A stretch of 64,000 bases of DNA from Haloarcula rubra (GTDB lineage: Archaea; Halobacteriota; Halobacteria; Halobacteriales; Haloarculaceae). Where the stretch lies: contig NZ_RKLR01000001.1 of the NCBI RefSeq assembly GCF_019599465.1, positions 496,001-560,000 of the forward strand. The letters run 5' to 3'. Positions within the stretch are counted from its first letter, which is position 1, and each line of letters starts with the position of its first letter. Below are positions 43,157 through 52,841 of this stretch, piece by piece. Made by a program: the position numbers and the translations under genes. A model generated the notes under the pieces. It did not search any database. It worked only from the letters and a program-made list of their open reading frames with translations, and was not told where the DNA came from.

Positions 43157-43921
43157 TCAGCGCCGATAGCGCTCGGCGTGGCGCGGACAGAAGTCGGGGT
43201 CGCGCAGTTGCGCTTCGACGACGCCGGGGTGCCGGTGTGGGTTGTGCAGCCGACACTGCTCCTCGTCGCAGAACGCCTCGCCCGTCGCGAGGTAGTGGTA
43301 GGCCTGCAGGACGTACCCCTTCAGCGCCTCGGTCGTCCGGGGGTCGTTCTCGACCAGAAAGTCGCCCTCGACTTCGTTCTCCAGCACCTCTCGGGGCGGC
43401 GAGTCGCCAGTGAGTAACGCGTGTCGCTGCTGTGCCTCGTAGTACTGGTCGGGTTTCGCGGGCGCTTCGTACAGCCCCGGCACCGACACGATGGCGGGTT
43501 GGCCGAGGACGTTCACGCGCTTGTGCCAGCGGCCGTCGTGGTCGCCCCACGTGCCGACGACCCGGTCCAGCAGGACGACGTGGAGGTGGGCGAGCGACCG
43601 TTCGGCGTCGGGAATCCGGCGGTGGAACAGTCGCTGGAGTTCGAGGCCGTCGTAGATGACGCCACCCGCCCGTTCGGGGCTCTCGACGGCGCGCTCCTCG
43701 TAGCGGACGATACCGAGCATCGTGTTGCCGGTCTCGCGCTCGTAGGGGTCCAGCACGCGCACCGAGGCCATCTCCTCGGGCAGGTCGTCGTCGGCGTACC
43801 GAGAGAGGAACCGCTCGCGGACGGCTACCTCGGCGTCGACGTGGGCGCCGAGCCAGTCGGCGATCGCGTCGGCGTCGGCCGCCGCAGTCGGCGCGCGGTA
43901 GAGCGTGATCTGGTCGATCAT
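43157..43921 (-). CDS. Putative archaemetzincin-like metallopeptidase (DUF6775-like)
   Basis: 254 residues beginning MIDQITLYRAPTAAADADAIADWL. The middle AHLHVVLLDRVVGTW and the Cys/His-rich C-terminus (CDEEQCRLHNPHRHP...CPRHAERY) resemble archaemetzincin-related haloarchaeal proteins annotated as DUF6775. The classical HExxHxxGxxH zinc motif is not present, so peptidase activity is doubtful. The cysteines probably bind zinc. It converges with the methyltransferase gene. Confidence 0.6.
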   Translation of the reverse strand: MIDQITLYRAPTAAADADAIADWLGAHVDAEVAVRERFLSRYADDDLPEEMASVRVLDPYERETGNTMLGIVRYEERAVESPERAGGVIYDGLELQRLFHRRIPDAERSLAHLHVVLLDRVVGTWGDHDGRWHKRVNVLGQPAIVSVPGLYEAPAKPDQYYEAQQRHALLTGDSPPREVLENEVEGDFLVENDPRTTEALKGYVLQAYHYLATGEAFCDEEQCRLHNPHRHPGVVEAQLRDPDFCPRHAERYRR

Positions 43922-44069
43922 ATCGGCCAGTGGTACCGCCCAGTGATACAGGTTGTGAACGGAGTAGAAGTAGGGACATCAGTGTCGACGGGACCGGGTT
44001 CGGTCTCGACGTGGGGGCGGTCACAGCGTCGAGTCGACGACGGCAGTCGTACGAGCGTGCGCCGCTCTC

Positions 44070-44591
44070 TCAGGGAGTCCCCAGTCCGGTCATCGGCAAC
44101 GCCGCTCGCTCGCCAGTACCGCCGAGCGACGTCTCGTCGGCTTCGAGGACGTCGAGGAACTCGGGAATCGTCCACGTGCGGTCGCCGTCGGTACAGGGGT
44201 AGACCCCGAGGATGTCCTCGCCGTCGGTGAGGCTGGCGAGCATCATCGGCGTCGTCAGCACCTCCTTGCTCTCGCCGACCAGTAGCGACGCCGTCCGCGT
44301 CTCGAACGGTGGCCGGACGCTCACGCCGTTCTCGGCCGCCCACGCCTCGAACGTCTCGATGGTCGCCAGCAACTCGCTGTGCTGGTTCCGGTCGGAGACC
44401 ACTATCTCGTCGGGCCACGTCGTGACCGTGAAGTCGCTCAGCGTCCCCGCCGTCCGGAGGCTACTCAACCGGTCGATGACCGTCGTCCGTGGCCCACACA
44501 CCGGCCGTCGCGTCCAGAGGTCGACCGTGAGACCGTTCGCCGGACCGGTGTCGGGCGCCGTTCCGTTCAGATGTTGTAATCCGTCGGACAT
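44070..44591 (-). CDS. Conserved haloarchaeal protein, function unknown
   Basis: 173 residues. A core of about 110 residues (VDLWTRRPVCGPRTTVIDRLSSL...TVTTWPDEIVV...PFETRTASLLVGE) recurs, to my memory, in several haloarchaeal paralogues of unknown function often near HTH proteins. It is cytosolic: no signal or membrane segment. A dyad-like ttactgtaa (44656-44664) lies about 65-73 nt upstream of the ATG, in the gap shared with thi4's 3' end. Confidence 0.72.
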   Translation of the reverse strand: MSDGLQHLNGTAPDTGPANGLTVDLWTRRPVCGPRTTVIDRLSSLRTAGTLSDFTVTTWPDEIVVSDRNQHSELLATIETFEAWAAENGVSVRPPFETRTASLLVGESKEVLTTPMMLASLTDGEDILGVYPCTDGDRTWTIPEFLDVLEADETSLGGTGERAALPMTGLGTP

Positions 44592-44699
44592 CGGTTGGCA
44601 ATCACAATCACGATTGGGGGAAATTCCTACATAATCGTTGGCACTAGCCACATATTACTGTAAGTACACGAATAAGGTTCGAGAATCGACGACCGTTCG

Positions 44700-45737
<1,038 letters not shown>

Positions 45738-46526
45738 TCAGGCCCAGGCGTGCAGGCCAGCGACCGTCAGAACGTCCCGTCCACCGTCGGGTTGGCAGAC
45801 GGCCCAGCGCGACCGGTCGGCGTCGGCGGGGAACAGGTGTTCGGGGACGATGGGCATCGGCACGGGGGCGTAGCCGCCGCGGCGCATCGCCGTCGGCCCG
45901 GGGAACCGCTCTATCACCTCGCCGCCAGCAGTCACCTCGAAGCGGCCGTCGTCGGCCCGGCGATAGGCGTGCTGGAAGGCGTGCCGTCCCGCGTCGCCCA
46001 GTGCGTCGACGTGTTCGAAGACGGCCACGACTTCGGTGCCGACGCTCAGTTCCAGTCGCGGCCGACCCTCGTCGACGCGCACCTCCCGCCACTGGAGGTC
46101 CGAGGCGGGTGCGCGGGCACAGGCGTAGCTCCCGTCCGAGAGCGGCACGCGGTCCGGGCCCTTGTAGAAGTGTCTGCCGTCGGGTTCGTCGACGGCCACG
46201 CACGCGGGGTCGCCGAGCACCGTCGCGACGACCTGTGTGAGCGTCGTCCCGGTCGCCTCCGTCGAGGGGACGACGAACAGACAGTCACGGTCTTCCCGGA
46301 GGGCGTCGGCGAAGCGCGGGACCAGTCCCGACGGTCCCACGTCGGCCTCGGTGAGCGGTTCGATGGCGACCGGGCGCGGGTCCTCCGCGTCGACGAGGCC
46401 GACGGCTGACTGGCCCGGTTCGGCGAGCGCCGGCGGCCCGGCGAGGCCCTCGTGCACGGTCACGTCGTAACCGGCCCGCTCGCACAGCGAGACGCCGTGG
46501 TCGCGGACCGAGGGATAGACAGGCAT
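45738..46526 (-). CDS. Conserved hypothetical protein upstream of thi4
   Basis: 262 residues beginning MPVYPSVRDHGVSLCERAGYDVTVHEGLAG; cytosolic, no membrane segment. A CVAVDEPDGRHFYKGPDRVPLSDG stretch and a Pro-rich GGYAPVPMPIVPEHLFP end are visible, but no known domain was recognised. It is 111 bp upstream of thi4 on the same strand; the thi4 dyad and TATA box lie between, so they are probably separate transcripts. Confidence 0.68.
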   Translation of the reverse strand: MPVYPSVRDHGVSLCERAGYDVTVHEGLAGPPALAEPGQSAVGLVDAEDPRPVAIEPLTEADVGPSGLVPRFADALREDRDCLFVVPSTEATGTTLTQVVATVLGDPACVAVDEPDGRHFYKGPDRVPLSDGSYACARAPASDLQWREVRVDEGRPRLELSVGTEVVAVFEHVDALGDAGRHAFQHAYRRADDGRFEVTAGGEVIERFPGPTAMRRGGYAPVPMPIVPEHLFPADADRSRWAVCQPDGGRDVLTVAGLHAWA

Positions 46527-46579
46527 CTACGGGGCGATACGGGCCGCGGCGGCAAGAAGCCCCCGCCGTCCCGCTCCGC

Positions 46580-47323
46580 CTACGCCCCGTCGCGAATCGC
46601 TCGCTCGGCGGCCTCGAGCGCTTCGTCGGCGTCGAACGCCTCGATAGCCGCCCGCTGGGCCTCGGGGTCGTCGGCCATCTCGCGCGCGTGAGCGGTCACG
46701 TTCGGAATCGCCCGGACGATGTTGTCGATTATCGGGACCGTCGCGACCTGTGCCGACCGGCTGAGCGGGTTGAGGTCGACGACGAGTTCCGTCTTGCCCA
46801 TCTCGCCCAGCGCCTCCGCTCGGTCGCCGTCTTCCAGTGGGACCAGCACCACGTCGGCGTCGCCGATGCCGTCGGCGTCCACCTTCGCGCGTTCGTGGTC
46901 GAGGCCCGGGATGCGCCCGTCCGCTTCGAGTCCCAACACCTCCTCGGCACCGTGGTCGCGGAGGTACTCGGCGATGGCCCGAATCCGCTCCTCGGTGCGG
47001 TTGAACAGGTTCACTTCGAGGTCGGCGCCGGTGGCCTCGGCCAGTTCGACGAGTTCGCCGGGGACGAGGGCGGCGGCGTTGCCGTTGACAGAGACGACGG
47101 CGTGGTCGGCCCGCAACAGGTAGGCGGCCGCCGCCCGTTCGGCCCGGTCGGCGCTCTCGAGGGTCCGTTCGCCCAGCAGGTAGTCGTAGGCCTCGCCGCG
47201 GCCCTGCGCGATGAGTCCCTGTCTCGACGTGATACCGCGGTCGACGCCGTCTTCGATGCGGTGACGCGTCAACAACGACTCGTAGCGGGGGTGGCTCTCG
47301 GGAACGTCGACCTCGTCGCTCAT
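46580..47323 (-). CDS. 4-phosphopantoate--beta-alanine ligase
   Basis: 247 residues of the archaeal phosphopantothenate synthetase (COG1701 type): ATP + 4-phosphopantoate + beta-alanine to 4-phosphopantothenate in CoA synthesis. Diagnostic stretches include HPRYESLLTRHRIEDGV, SVNGNAAALVPGELVEL and VVDLNPLSRSAQVATVPIID. Together with pantoate kinase just upstream it replaces the bacterial PanC-CoaA route. Spacing between the two genes is 48 bp. Confidence 0.94.
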   Translation of the reverse strand: MSDEVDVPESHPRYESLLTRHRIEDGVDRGITSRQGLIAQGRGEAYDYLLGERTLESADRAERAAAAYLLRADHAVVSVNGNAAALVPGELVELAEATGADLEVNLFNRTEERIRAIAEYLRDHGAEEVLGLEADGRIPGLDHERAKVDADGIGDADVVLVPLEDGDRAEALGEMGKTELVVDLNPLSRSAQVATVPIIDNIVRAIPNVTAHAREMADDPEAQRAAIEAFDADEALEAAERAIRDGA

Positions 47324-47371
47324 ACAGTTCGTTCGACGGCGGACCGTCGAAAAGTCGTCGGTCGCGGGCCG

Positions 47372-48211
47372 TTACGGCGGTCCGTTCTCGACGGTGGCGC
47401 CCGGCGGGTACACCTCACAGACGCTGGCGTCGTAGCCCGCGTCGGTCAGCCCCGTGCCGAACGAGAAGACCGTCTCGCCGAGCATCGCCATCGCGGCGTC
47501 GCCACCCGCCCCGGTCACGTCCCGAACCACGCGCCCGACGTCCTCGGTCAGCAACTCTGCCTCCCGGGAGAACTGCCGTGACGCGCGAGTGAACGTGTCG
47601 AGCGTCGGGTCCTCGACGACCATCGAGAGCGCTCGCTCGCCGGCCCGCGTCAGCGTCGCCGTGTCCCCGCCCACCACGTCGGCCGTCGACAGTTCGCCCA
47701 GCGTGTGGTACTCGACGCGGGCGCGGGCGGGAATCGCGTCGACGTAGTTGTGTCGTGGCGCGCCGGGCTCGAGTCGAAGCGGCACCCCGCCGCGGGCCTG
47801 CCCGACCACGTCACCCAGCCCGGTACCGGCCTGTACCTCCGCGCCGTGGGCTATCGTGACGAGTTCGTTGTACGAGAGAGCACGGTCGAACGCCGCGTTG
47901 GCCGCGAGCGCCGTCCCAAGCGCCGTCGCGCCGGAGACGCCGAACCCTGCACCGAGCGGCAACGGCGTCTCGGCGGTGACGCGTGCCGAGACGCGGAGCG
48001 CCTCCAGCACTCGCTCCACGGCGGCCATCTCGACGCGTTCGCCGTCGAGTGTTACCGCCGTCTCGGCGGCCGGTTCCACCGTCACCGAGACGCCGTCCGA
48101 CAGCGCCAGCCCACCACCCCGGGACCCCGTCTCCGTCGGGTCGTCCGCCCGGTCGACCGTGAAGAACCCGGTCACGTGGCCCGGGACGAACGCTCGTGCC
48201 TGCTCGCTCAT
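47372..48211 (-). CDS. Pantoate kinase (GHMP family)
   Basis: 279 residues. Phosphorylates pantoate to 4-phosphopantoate. The GHMP ATP-binding loop is LPLGAGFGVSGATALGTALA (near residue 110), and N-terminal AFVPGHVTGFFTV plus the C-terminal DVTGAGGDAAMAMLG are typical of archaeal PoK. It forms a two-gene CoA operon with the ligase. The start ATG at 48211 follows a cttaacgg box about 29 nt upstream, so the transcript is leaderless. Confidence 0.93.
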   Translation of the reverse strand: MSEQARAFVPGHVTGFFTVDRADDPTETGSRGGGLALSDGVSVTVEPAAETAVTLDGERVEMAAVERVLEALRVSARVTAETPLPLGAGFGVSGATALGTALAANAAFDRALSYNELVTIAHGAEVQAGTGLGDVVGQARGGVPLRLEPGAPRHNYVDAIPARARVEYHTLGELSTADVVGGDTATLTRAGERALSMVVEDPTLDTFTRASRQFSREAELLTEDVGRVVRDVTGAGGDAAMAMLGETVFSFGTGLTDAGYDASVCEVYPPGATVENGPP

Positions 48212-48346
48212 TGCCCATCTATCGGGGACCGCCCCGCTTAACGGTTGGCGGTCCGGGCCGTCGGCGCCCGGAGTGGTCACTGCACTAACACTCGGTTCCT
48301 CGACCCCTACCTTGATGTGTGTTTACCTGAGACCACTGTGCAAACA

Positions 48347-48649
48347 ATGCCAACAATTAGCGCGCGGCTCCCCAGCGAGGAGAAGGCCGAACTCGACGAC
48401 GTGGCGGAACTGCTCTCCGAGGACCGCTCGACCACCATCCGGAAGGCACTCCGCGAGGGGTTAGAGACCCTGCGCATCCGCGTGGCCGTCGAGCAGTACC
48501 AGTCGGGCGACATCTCCGCGGCGGAGGCCGCCCAGATTGCGGACCTCTCCATCGCCGAGTGGCTAGACGTGGCCCGCGAGCGCAACCTGACCACGCAACT
48601 GCAACTGTCGGACCTCGAACTCGACGCCGACACCGCCGCGGAGCTATGA
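48347..48649 (+). CDS. UPF0175-family antitoxin
   Basis: 100 residues. The N-terminal MPTISARLPSEEKAELDDVAELL, with STTIRKALREGLETL, is a ribbon-helix-helix-like DNA-binding region; the C-terminal AAEAAQIADLSIAEWLDVA is the UPF0175 signature. UPF0175 proteins act as antitoxins paired with PIN-like toxins and probably autoregulate. The ATG at 48347 is preceded by a gtttacc box about 24 nt upstream. Its stop overlaps the start of the next gene (ATGA). Confidence 0.9.
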   Translation: MPTISARLPSEEKAELDDVAELLSEDRSTTIRKALREGLETLRIRVAVEQYQSGDISAAEAAQIADLSIAEWLDVARERNLTTQLQLSDLELDADTAAEL

Positions 48650-49161
48650 CCCGCATCTACGTCGGCCCCACCGCGCTGTACAGTCTCGGGCAGGTGGGCG
48701 AACTGGCGTTGCTGGAGTCGTTCGACGGCGACGTGGTGGTCCCCGACCCGGTCATCGAGGCGGTACCGGTCGAACCGACCGCGACCAACCTCTCGGAGTT
48801 TCTGGCGGGCGGCGACGTGGAGACGGCCGTCGACGAGGGCCAGATAGAACGTGCCCGCACCGTCCTCGGCGAGAAGGACATCGGTGCCGCCGTCACCGTT
48901 CTGGCCGGCGTCCTCGCGCACCGCGACCAGTCCGACCGCTCGGCCGTCGCCGTCGTCTCGGAGGACCGCACCGTCCGCCGGACCGCGCAGGGACTCGGCG
49001 CCGAGGTGACGAGCAGTTTCGGCGTCGTCGTCCGCGCGGCCATCGAGGACAAGTACCTCAGTTCGCGACAGGCCAAACGTATCGTCCGTCGCATCGACCA
49101 GCACGGGATGCACCTCACCGGCGAACTACGAGAACGCGCGGTCGGCGAGATTGCGGAGTAG
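48646..49161 (+). CDS. PIN-like toxin (DUF3368-related)
   Basis: 171 residues, overlapping the UPF0175 gene by four bases. TRIYVGPTALYSLGQVGELALLESF starts the fold, with VVPDPVIEAV and acidic residues in VVSEDRTVRRTAQGLG, consistent with a PIN-type RNase, although the canonical first Asp is replaced in YVGPTAL. The C-terminal LSSRQAKRIVRRIDQHGMHLTG resembles DUF3368 proteins. It probably cleaves RNA when the antitoxin is lost, or is a degenerate relative with another role. Confidence 0.82.
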   Translation: MTRIYVGPTALYSLGQVGELALLESFDGDVVVPDPVIEAVPVEPTATNLSEFLAGGDVETAVDEGQIERARTVLGEKDIGAAVTVLAGVLAHRDQSDRSAVAVVSEDRTVRRTAQGLGAEVTSSFGVVVRAAIEDKYLSSRQAKRIVRRIDQHGMHLTGELRERAVGEIAE

Positions 49162-49284
49162 CGGGGTCGGGTGCGTCCCCGACGACGACCGGGGGTGCCG
49201 CAGGCCACCGGAAACGCGCCGGAAACGCCCACCCCGACGCCGTCGGGCGTCGACGTGGGTGCACCGATAGGTACGAAAGCGTGG

Positions 49285-49291
49285 GTTTAAC
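49285..49291 (+). promoter_or_regulatory. TATA-like box for the prefoldin beta gene
   Basis: The sequence gtttaac is centred about 28 nt before the ATG at 49316, a leaderless arrangement that marks the start of the pfdB-DUF3194 unit. Confidence 0.55.
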
Positions 49292-49315
49292 ACTCCGGGC
49301 CCCGACCCTCGGAGT

Positions 49316-49690
49316 ATGCAGGGTAATCTTCCGCCTGAAGCACAGGAGAAGCTCGAGGAACTGCAGGATCTGCAGGAGACCGCACAGCAGGTCGCCGCAC
49401 AGAAACAGCAGGCCGAGACGAACCTCCAGGAGTCCCGCACCGCGCTGGACGAGCTCGAGGACGTCGACGAGGACACGACGATGTACCGCGAGGTCGGCGA
49501 ACTCCTCGTGAAGACAGGCTTCGACGAGGCCAAGGACGACCTCGAAGAGAAGGTCTCCAGCCTCGAAGTCCGCGTCGAGACCCTCGAGAAGCAGGAAGAG
49601 CGCGTGCAGGAGCAGTTCGAGGACCTCCAGAGCGAGCTCCAGCAGATGCTCGGCGGCGGTCCGGCCGGCGGCCCCGGCGCTGGCGCGTAA
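49316..49690 (+). CDS. pfdB: Prefoldin subunit beta
   Basis: 124 residues. A hexameric chaperone subunit that hands unfolded proteins to the thermosome. The fold shows as two long coiled-coil helices ([22 protein letters not shown] and [21 protein letters not shown]) joined by [15 protein letters not shown], ending in a [12 protein letters not shown] tail. The DUF3194 gene follows four bases after the stop. In many archaea this pair continues the L37Ae-RpoP-Pcc1 operon, but here it is 18 kb away. Confidence 0.95.
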   Translation: MQGNLPPEAQEKLEELQDLQETAQQVAAQKQQAETNLQESRTALDELEDVDEDTTMYREVGELLVKTGFDEAKDDLEEKVSSLEVRVETLEKQEERVQEQFEDLQSELQQMLGGGPAGGPGAGA

Positions 49691-49694
49691 GGCG

Positions 49695-49940
49695 ATGCCG
49701 ACGGACGCCGAGGTTGTCGAGGTGGCCGCTGACGCGGCCGAAAACGTCGTTTTCTCGCGGTTCGACGCGAGCGACGTCGACGACGTGGACGTGACCGTCA
49801 CCTTCGAAGACGGCGTCCTCGAAGTGGACGTCTACGTCAACGCCCCGGACAGCCGCGTCGACGAGACGCGGGTGGCCGACGACGCCGCGCTGGCCGCTCG
49901 CTCGGCCGTCGACGACCTGTTCGCCGACGAGGAGAACTGA
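49695..49940 (+). CDS. DUF3194 family protein
   Basis: 81 residues, acidic alpha/beta protein (DVDVTVTFEDGVLEVDVYVNAP) ending AARSAVDDLFADEEN. It matches the archaeal DUF3194 family that follows prefoldin beta; function is unknown, perhaps linked to KEOPS or prefoldin. It is cotranscribed with pfdB (four-base gap). Confidence 0.88.
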   Translation: MPTDAEVVEVAADAAENVVFSRFDASDVDDVDVTVTFEDGVLEVDVYVNAPDSRVDETRVADDAALAARSAVDDLFADEEN

Positions 49941-49991
49941 ACCGCGCGCGGTTCGCCCACACCGGTTCGGTGTGGGGCGACGAACACTCCG

Positions 49992-50924
49992 TCAGTGGCG
50001 ACGCTCCCGCAGGAGCACGGCGCTCACGACGGCGAGGGCGGCCGCGAGCACCCCGAAGCCGGAGCCGCTACCGCCAGTCGTCTGTGACGTCGTGGCCGTG
50101 GCGCTGTCCGTGGGCGGGGCCGTCGTCGTCGCCCCCGTCGGCGAGCCGTCGGTTGTGGTCGTCACCGGCGTCGTGACGGTCGGTGTCGCCTTCTCGACGG
50201 CGAGGTGCGTGCCGACGGACTCGGTCCCGGCGGTGACGGGCGTGTCGGTCGCCGGGTCGAAGGTGCCGTCGCCGTCGTCGTGATACAGCGTGAGTTCGAG
50301 TTCGAACGAGGACCGCTGGTCGTTGTAGAAGGCGGGGTCGAGACCGACGGTCACGTTCTCGTGACGGCCGGCCGCGAGGGGCGTGACCCCGGCGATGTGT
50401 CCGTCGTGTGCGCTGGCGACGAGGTACCCGTCGGCGTCGATGGCCACGTTCTCGACCGTGACGTTCGTCGCCACCGTCTGTTCGTGGGCGACGACACTCG
50501 CGTTCCCATCGGCCTTCCCGAGGACGAACTGGTGGCCGACCGGCTCTCCGTCGCGGCTGATGACCGCGTCTGACTCGGGGTCGAAACGACCGTCGCCGTC
50601 GTCGGTGTGGAGCGCGGCGAACAGCGTGCGGTTCCCGGTGACGTTCGCCCACGCCGACGGCTCTACGCGGACGGTGACGTGGTCGCGTTCGGTGAGGGGG
50701 CCGTCGTGCGAGAGGTACCGATGCCCCACGACCGGACCGAGCGTCGCCCCGTCGGTCCGATGGAGCACCAGATGCGCGCTCGTAATCTGGGAGACGTGTG
50801 CCACCTGTACGACGCCGTTCGACGAGCGTTGGCTGTGGACGACCACGTCGTTACCGTGTGCCGTGGCGACGCCGCTCGCGGCGACCAGAACGACGAGTAG
50901 CACACTCAGCGTACGGACCTGCAT
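49992..50924 (-). CDS. Exported surface protein with DUF7282-like repeats and C-terminal anchor
   Basis: 310 residues. A signal peptide (LSVLLVVLVAASGVATA) precedes two related blocks (VVVHSQRSSNGVVQVAHVSQ...HDHVTVRVEP and VSAHDGHIAGVTPLAAGRHENVTVGLDP) with the VVVH/HxNVTV pattern of DUF7282. A long Thr/Pro-rich stalk, then GGSGSGFGVLAAALAVVSAVLLRERRH, follows: a Gly-rich, hydrophobic, basic tail like an archaeosortase (CTERM) sorting signal. Many N-x-T sites. An actaaatac box lies about 27 nt before the ATG. Convergent with the DUF3194 gene. Confidence 0.8.
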   Translation of the reverse strand: MQVRTLSVLLVVLVAASGVATAHGNDVVVHSQRSSNGVVQVAHVSQITSAHLVLHRTDGATLGPVVGHRYLSHDGPLTERDHVTVRVEPSAWANVTGNRTLFAALHTDDGDGRFDPESDAVISRDGEPVGHQFVLGKADGNASVVAHEQTVATNVTVENVAIDADGYLVASAHDGHIAGVTPLAAGRHENVTVGLDPAFYNDQRSSFELELTLYHDDGDGTFDPATDTPVTAGTESVGTHLAVEKATPTVTTPVTTTTDGSPTGATTTAPPTDSATATTSQTTGGSGSGFGVLAAALAVVSAVLLRERRH

Positions 50925-50966
50925 ACGAGACAGAGGAATCCCTGTCACTAAATACCACAGTGCCCG

Positions 50967-51245
50967 TCAGGTCCGGTCGCTCGCGAACCCGGTCCGGAAC
51001 GCGATCCACCCGAGGACGCTGATGAACAGAATCGGCGGGAGAATCATGAACCCCCACAGCGGGTCCAGCCCCCAGCCGAGCAACAGCACGAGGTCGAATA
51101 GACCGATGGCCACGAACGGCGCGATGTACTTCGTCGCCTGCCACCGGTCGACGCCTGACGTCTCCCCGACGTCGTCCGTCTCGTCGGCCGAGAGCAGGTC
51201 CTCGGTGGTCCGCTCGGCCGTGTCGGCGTGGGCGGAGTCGTCCAT
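50967..51245 (-). CDS. Small two-helix membrane protein, function unknown
   Basis: 92 residues: an acidic soluble N-terminus of 35 residues (DDSAHADTAERTTEDLL), then two hydrophobic helices (YIAPFVAIGLFDLVLLLGWG and MILPPILFISVLGWIAF). A ggtatttttg box is about 28 nt before the ATG. No family was recognised. Confidence 0.7.
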   Translation of the reverse strand: MDDSAHADTAERTTEDLLSADETDDVGETSGVDRWQATKYIAPFVAIGLFDLVLLLGWGLDPLWGFMILPPILFISVLGWIAFRTGFASDRT

Positions 51246-51332
51246 ACCGGTAGTGCGTGACGAGCGAGCAAAAATACCGCGCTTGGTCGCTACGTGGGTC
51301 GGGTCGGTGGAACGGGCGAAGAATCGGCCGGG

Positions 51333-51851
51333 TTACTGCTCGCTGTCGGTCGTCTCGTCGTCGCTGTCGGTCTCGGTGTTCTCGTCTTCGTTCTCTGCCT
51401 CGCTGTCGGCGTTCTCGTCTTCGCTATCGTCAGCGTCGTCGGGGGTGACGTCGCTGACCTGGTCGCCGAGGTTGCCGTTGAGGTTCCCGTTCATGTGCTG
51501 CTGGACCAGCGAGTGAATCTCGCTGACGAAGTCGGGCACCTGTTCGGGGAGGTCCGCGGGCGGACCGCGTTCGCCGTCCGGGCCGACGTCGGCGGGCGGG
51601 CCCTGACGCTCGGCGGCCGCACTCGCGTTCGACGCCTCCGCGTCCGCGTCAGACTCGTTCGACTCGGCCATCGCCTCACCGTCGGCGGCGTGGTCGTCGG
51701 CGTCCGTGGCAGTCTCGTTCGCGTACTCGTCTGCCTGTGCGCCGTCCGCGTTGTCGTTGGCCTGTGCGCCTGCCGCCGCGGGCAGCGCCGCCGCCGACCC
51801 CGTGACGACGAGGACGGCCAGCAGCGCGCCGGCAATCTTTGTGAGTTTCAT
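51333..51851 (-). CDS. Exported, extremely acidic low-complexity protein
   Basis: 172 residues. A signal peptide (LTKIAGALLAVLVVTGSAAALPAAAGA) is followed by a mature chain composed mainly of Asp, Glu, Ala, Asn, Ser and Gly, with a short ordered segment (VPDFVSEIHSLVQQHMNGNLNGNLGDQ) in the middle and a Glu/Asp/Ser tail. There is no cysteine and there are several N-x-S/T sites. It could be a cell-surface or cation-binding protein; function is unknown. Confidence 0.7.
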   Translation of the reverse strand: MKLTKIAGALLAVLVVTGSAAALPAAAGAQANDNADGAQADEYANETATDADDHAADGEAMAESNESDADAEASNASAAAERQGPPADVGPDGERGPPADLPEQVPDFVSEIHSLVQQHMNGNLNGNLGDQVSDVTPDDADDSEDENADSEAENEDENTETDSDDETTDSEQ

Positions 51852-51957
51852 CGTGCGTTGTCTCCATCCTACCCTCACGACCGTCACCACTTCAAGGGGA
51901 CAAGCAGCAAAGGCGGATAAAGTCGATTTAGGCCGTTTTAACCGTTCCGAGCGCCGA

Positions 51958-51973
51958 TTTAACCCGGATTAAA
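51958..51973. repeat. Near-palindrome TTTAACCCGGATTAAA in an AT-rich intergenic patch
   Basis: 14 of 16 positions match the reverse complement. Two further TTTAA elements (51928-51941) lie on one side, and cgattta occurs twice (51924, 51955). It sits between two minus-strand genes, about 105-120 bp upstream of the acidic-protein start; it may be an operator or a terminator for the gene at 51991-52278. Confidence 0.4.
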
Positions 51974-51990
51974 CGGGATTTGCGAGGCAG

Positions 51991-52278
51991 TCACTCGTCT
52001 GTCTCCGGGAGCGTGTACTGGCGGCCCGGCGCGTCGGCGCGCGCGACGGCGCGGGTCCGGCCGACGAGGTAGCCGTCGGCGTCGTCGTCGGCCCACGGCG
52101 GGGCGTCCTGTAGCCAGACGGCGGCCGTCGCCCCGCGACAGGCACGCGCCCACTCGCGGGCCAGCGCCTTCGAGTCGAAGGTTCGGGCCGGTCCCTCGCG
52201 GTTGACCCAGCGACCGGCGCGAGCGCTCACCCGGCGCGCGGACGGCTTCACGACCACTCGGTAGGCGTCCTCGGCCAC
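51991..52278 (-). CDS. Small basic-aromatic protein, DUF2188-like
   Basis: 95 residues beginning MAEDAYRVVVKPSARRVSARAGRWVN. The RVVVKP...REGPARTFDSKALAREWAR pattern is reminiscent of small DUF2188-type proteins (a short beta hairpin and a helix), but the match is loose. Divergent from the DUF151 gene: a gtaaaac box about 27 nt before its ATG and a ttttcat box for the neighbour face away from each other. Confidence 0.65.
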   Translation of the reverse strand: MAEDAYRVVVKPSARRVSARAGRWVNREGPARTFDSKALAREWARACRGATAAVWLQDAPPWADDDADGYLVGRTRAVARADAPGRQYTLPETDE

Positions 52279-52352
52279 GGACGCCGGTACGGACCGGACC
52301 TGTAAAACGACCGCGGGCTAGCTTTTCATACCCGCCGACCGAACTGTACGAC

Positions 52353-52802
52353 ATGGAACACGAGGCCACGGTCGAAGGAGTCGGCGTCGGCGTCAGCGAA
52401 GAGGGAGCGGGAACGCCGGTCGTGTTGCTCCGCGCCCGCGGCGAAATCGTCCCGATTTTCGTCAGTTCCGACCAGGCCCAGTCGATGCAACTGGCCATCG
52501 ACGGCGAACCGTTCGAGCGACCGCTCACACACGACCTGCTGGTCGAGATGGTCGCGGAGTTCGGCAGCGCAATCGACCGTGTCCGCATCGACGACCTGAC
52601 CGACGGCACCTTCTACGCGAAGATAGACACCGAGCAGTACCTCGACGACCGCCGCAAGGAGATGGTGTTCGACGCGCGGCCCTCCGACGGCATCGCCATC
52701 GCGTTGCGCGTAGACTGCCCGCTGGTCGTCTCAGACGAGGTGATAGACGCCGCCGGTCGCTCGCCCGAGGAGTTCGATACCGGGGACGAACTCGGCCTCT
52801 GA
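52353..52802 (+). CDS. Bifunctional nuclease family protein (DUF151)
   Basis: 149 residues. VVLLRARGEIVPIFVSSDQAQSMQLAIDG and the C-terminal ARPSDGIAIALRVDCPLVV are the DUF151 signatures; plant and bacterial homologues degrade RNA and DNA, but archaeal roles are unknown. A cttttcat box (52321-52328) lies about 28 nt before the ATG. Followed 39 bp later by the HAD gene. Confidence 0.92.
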   Translation: MEHEATVEGVGVGVSEEGAGTPVVLLRARGEIVPIFVSSDQAQSMQLAIDGEPFERPLTHDLLVEMVAEFGSAIDRVRIDDLTDGTFYAKIDTEQYLDDRRKEMVFDARPSDGIAIALRVDCPLVVSDEVIDAAGRSPEEFDTGDELGL

Positions 52803-52841
52803 GTGGAAAGGTTCTCGGCCGCAGGGAGCGACGGTACCGGT

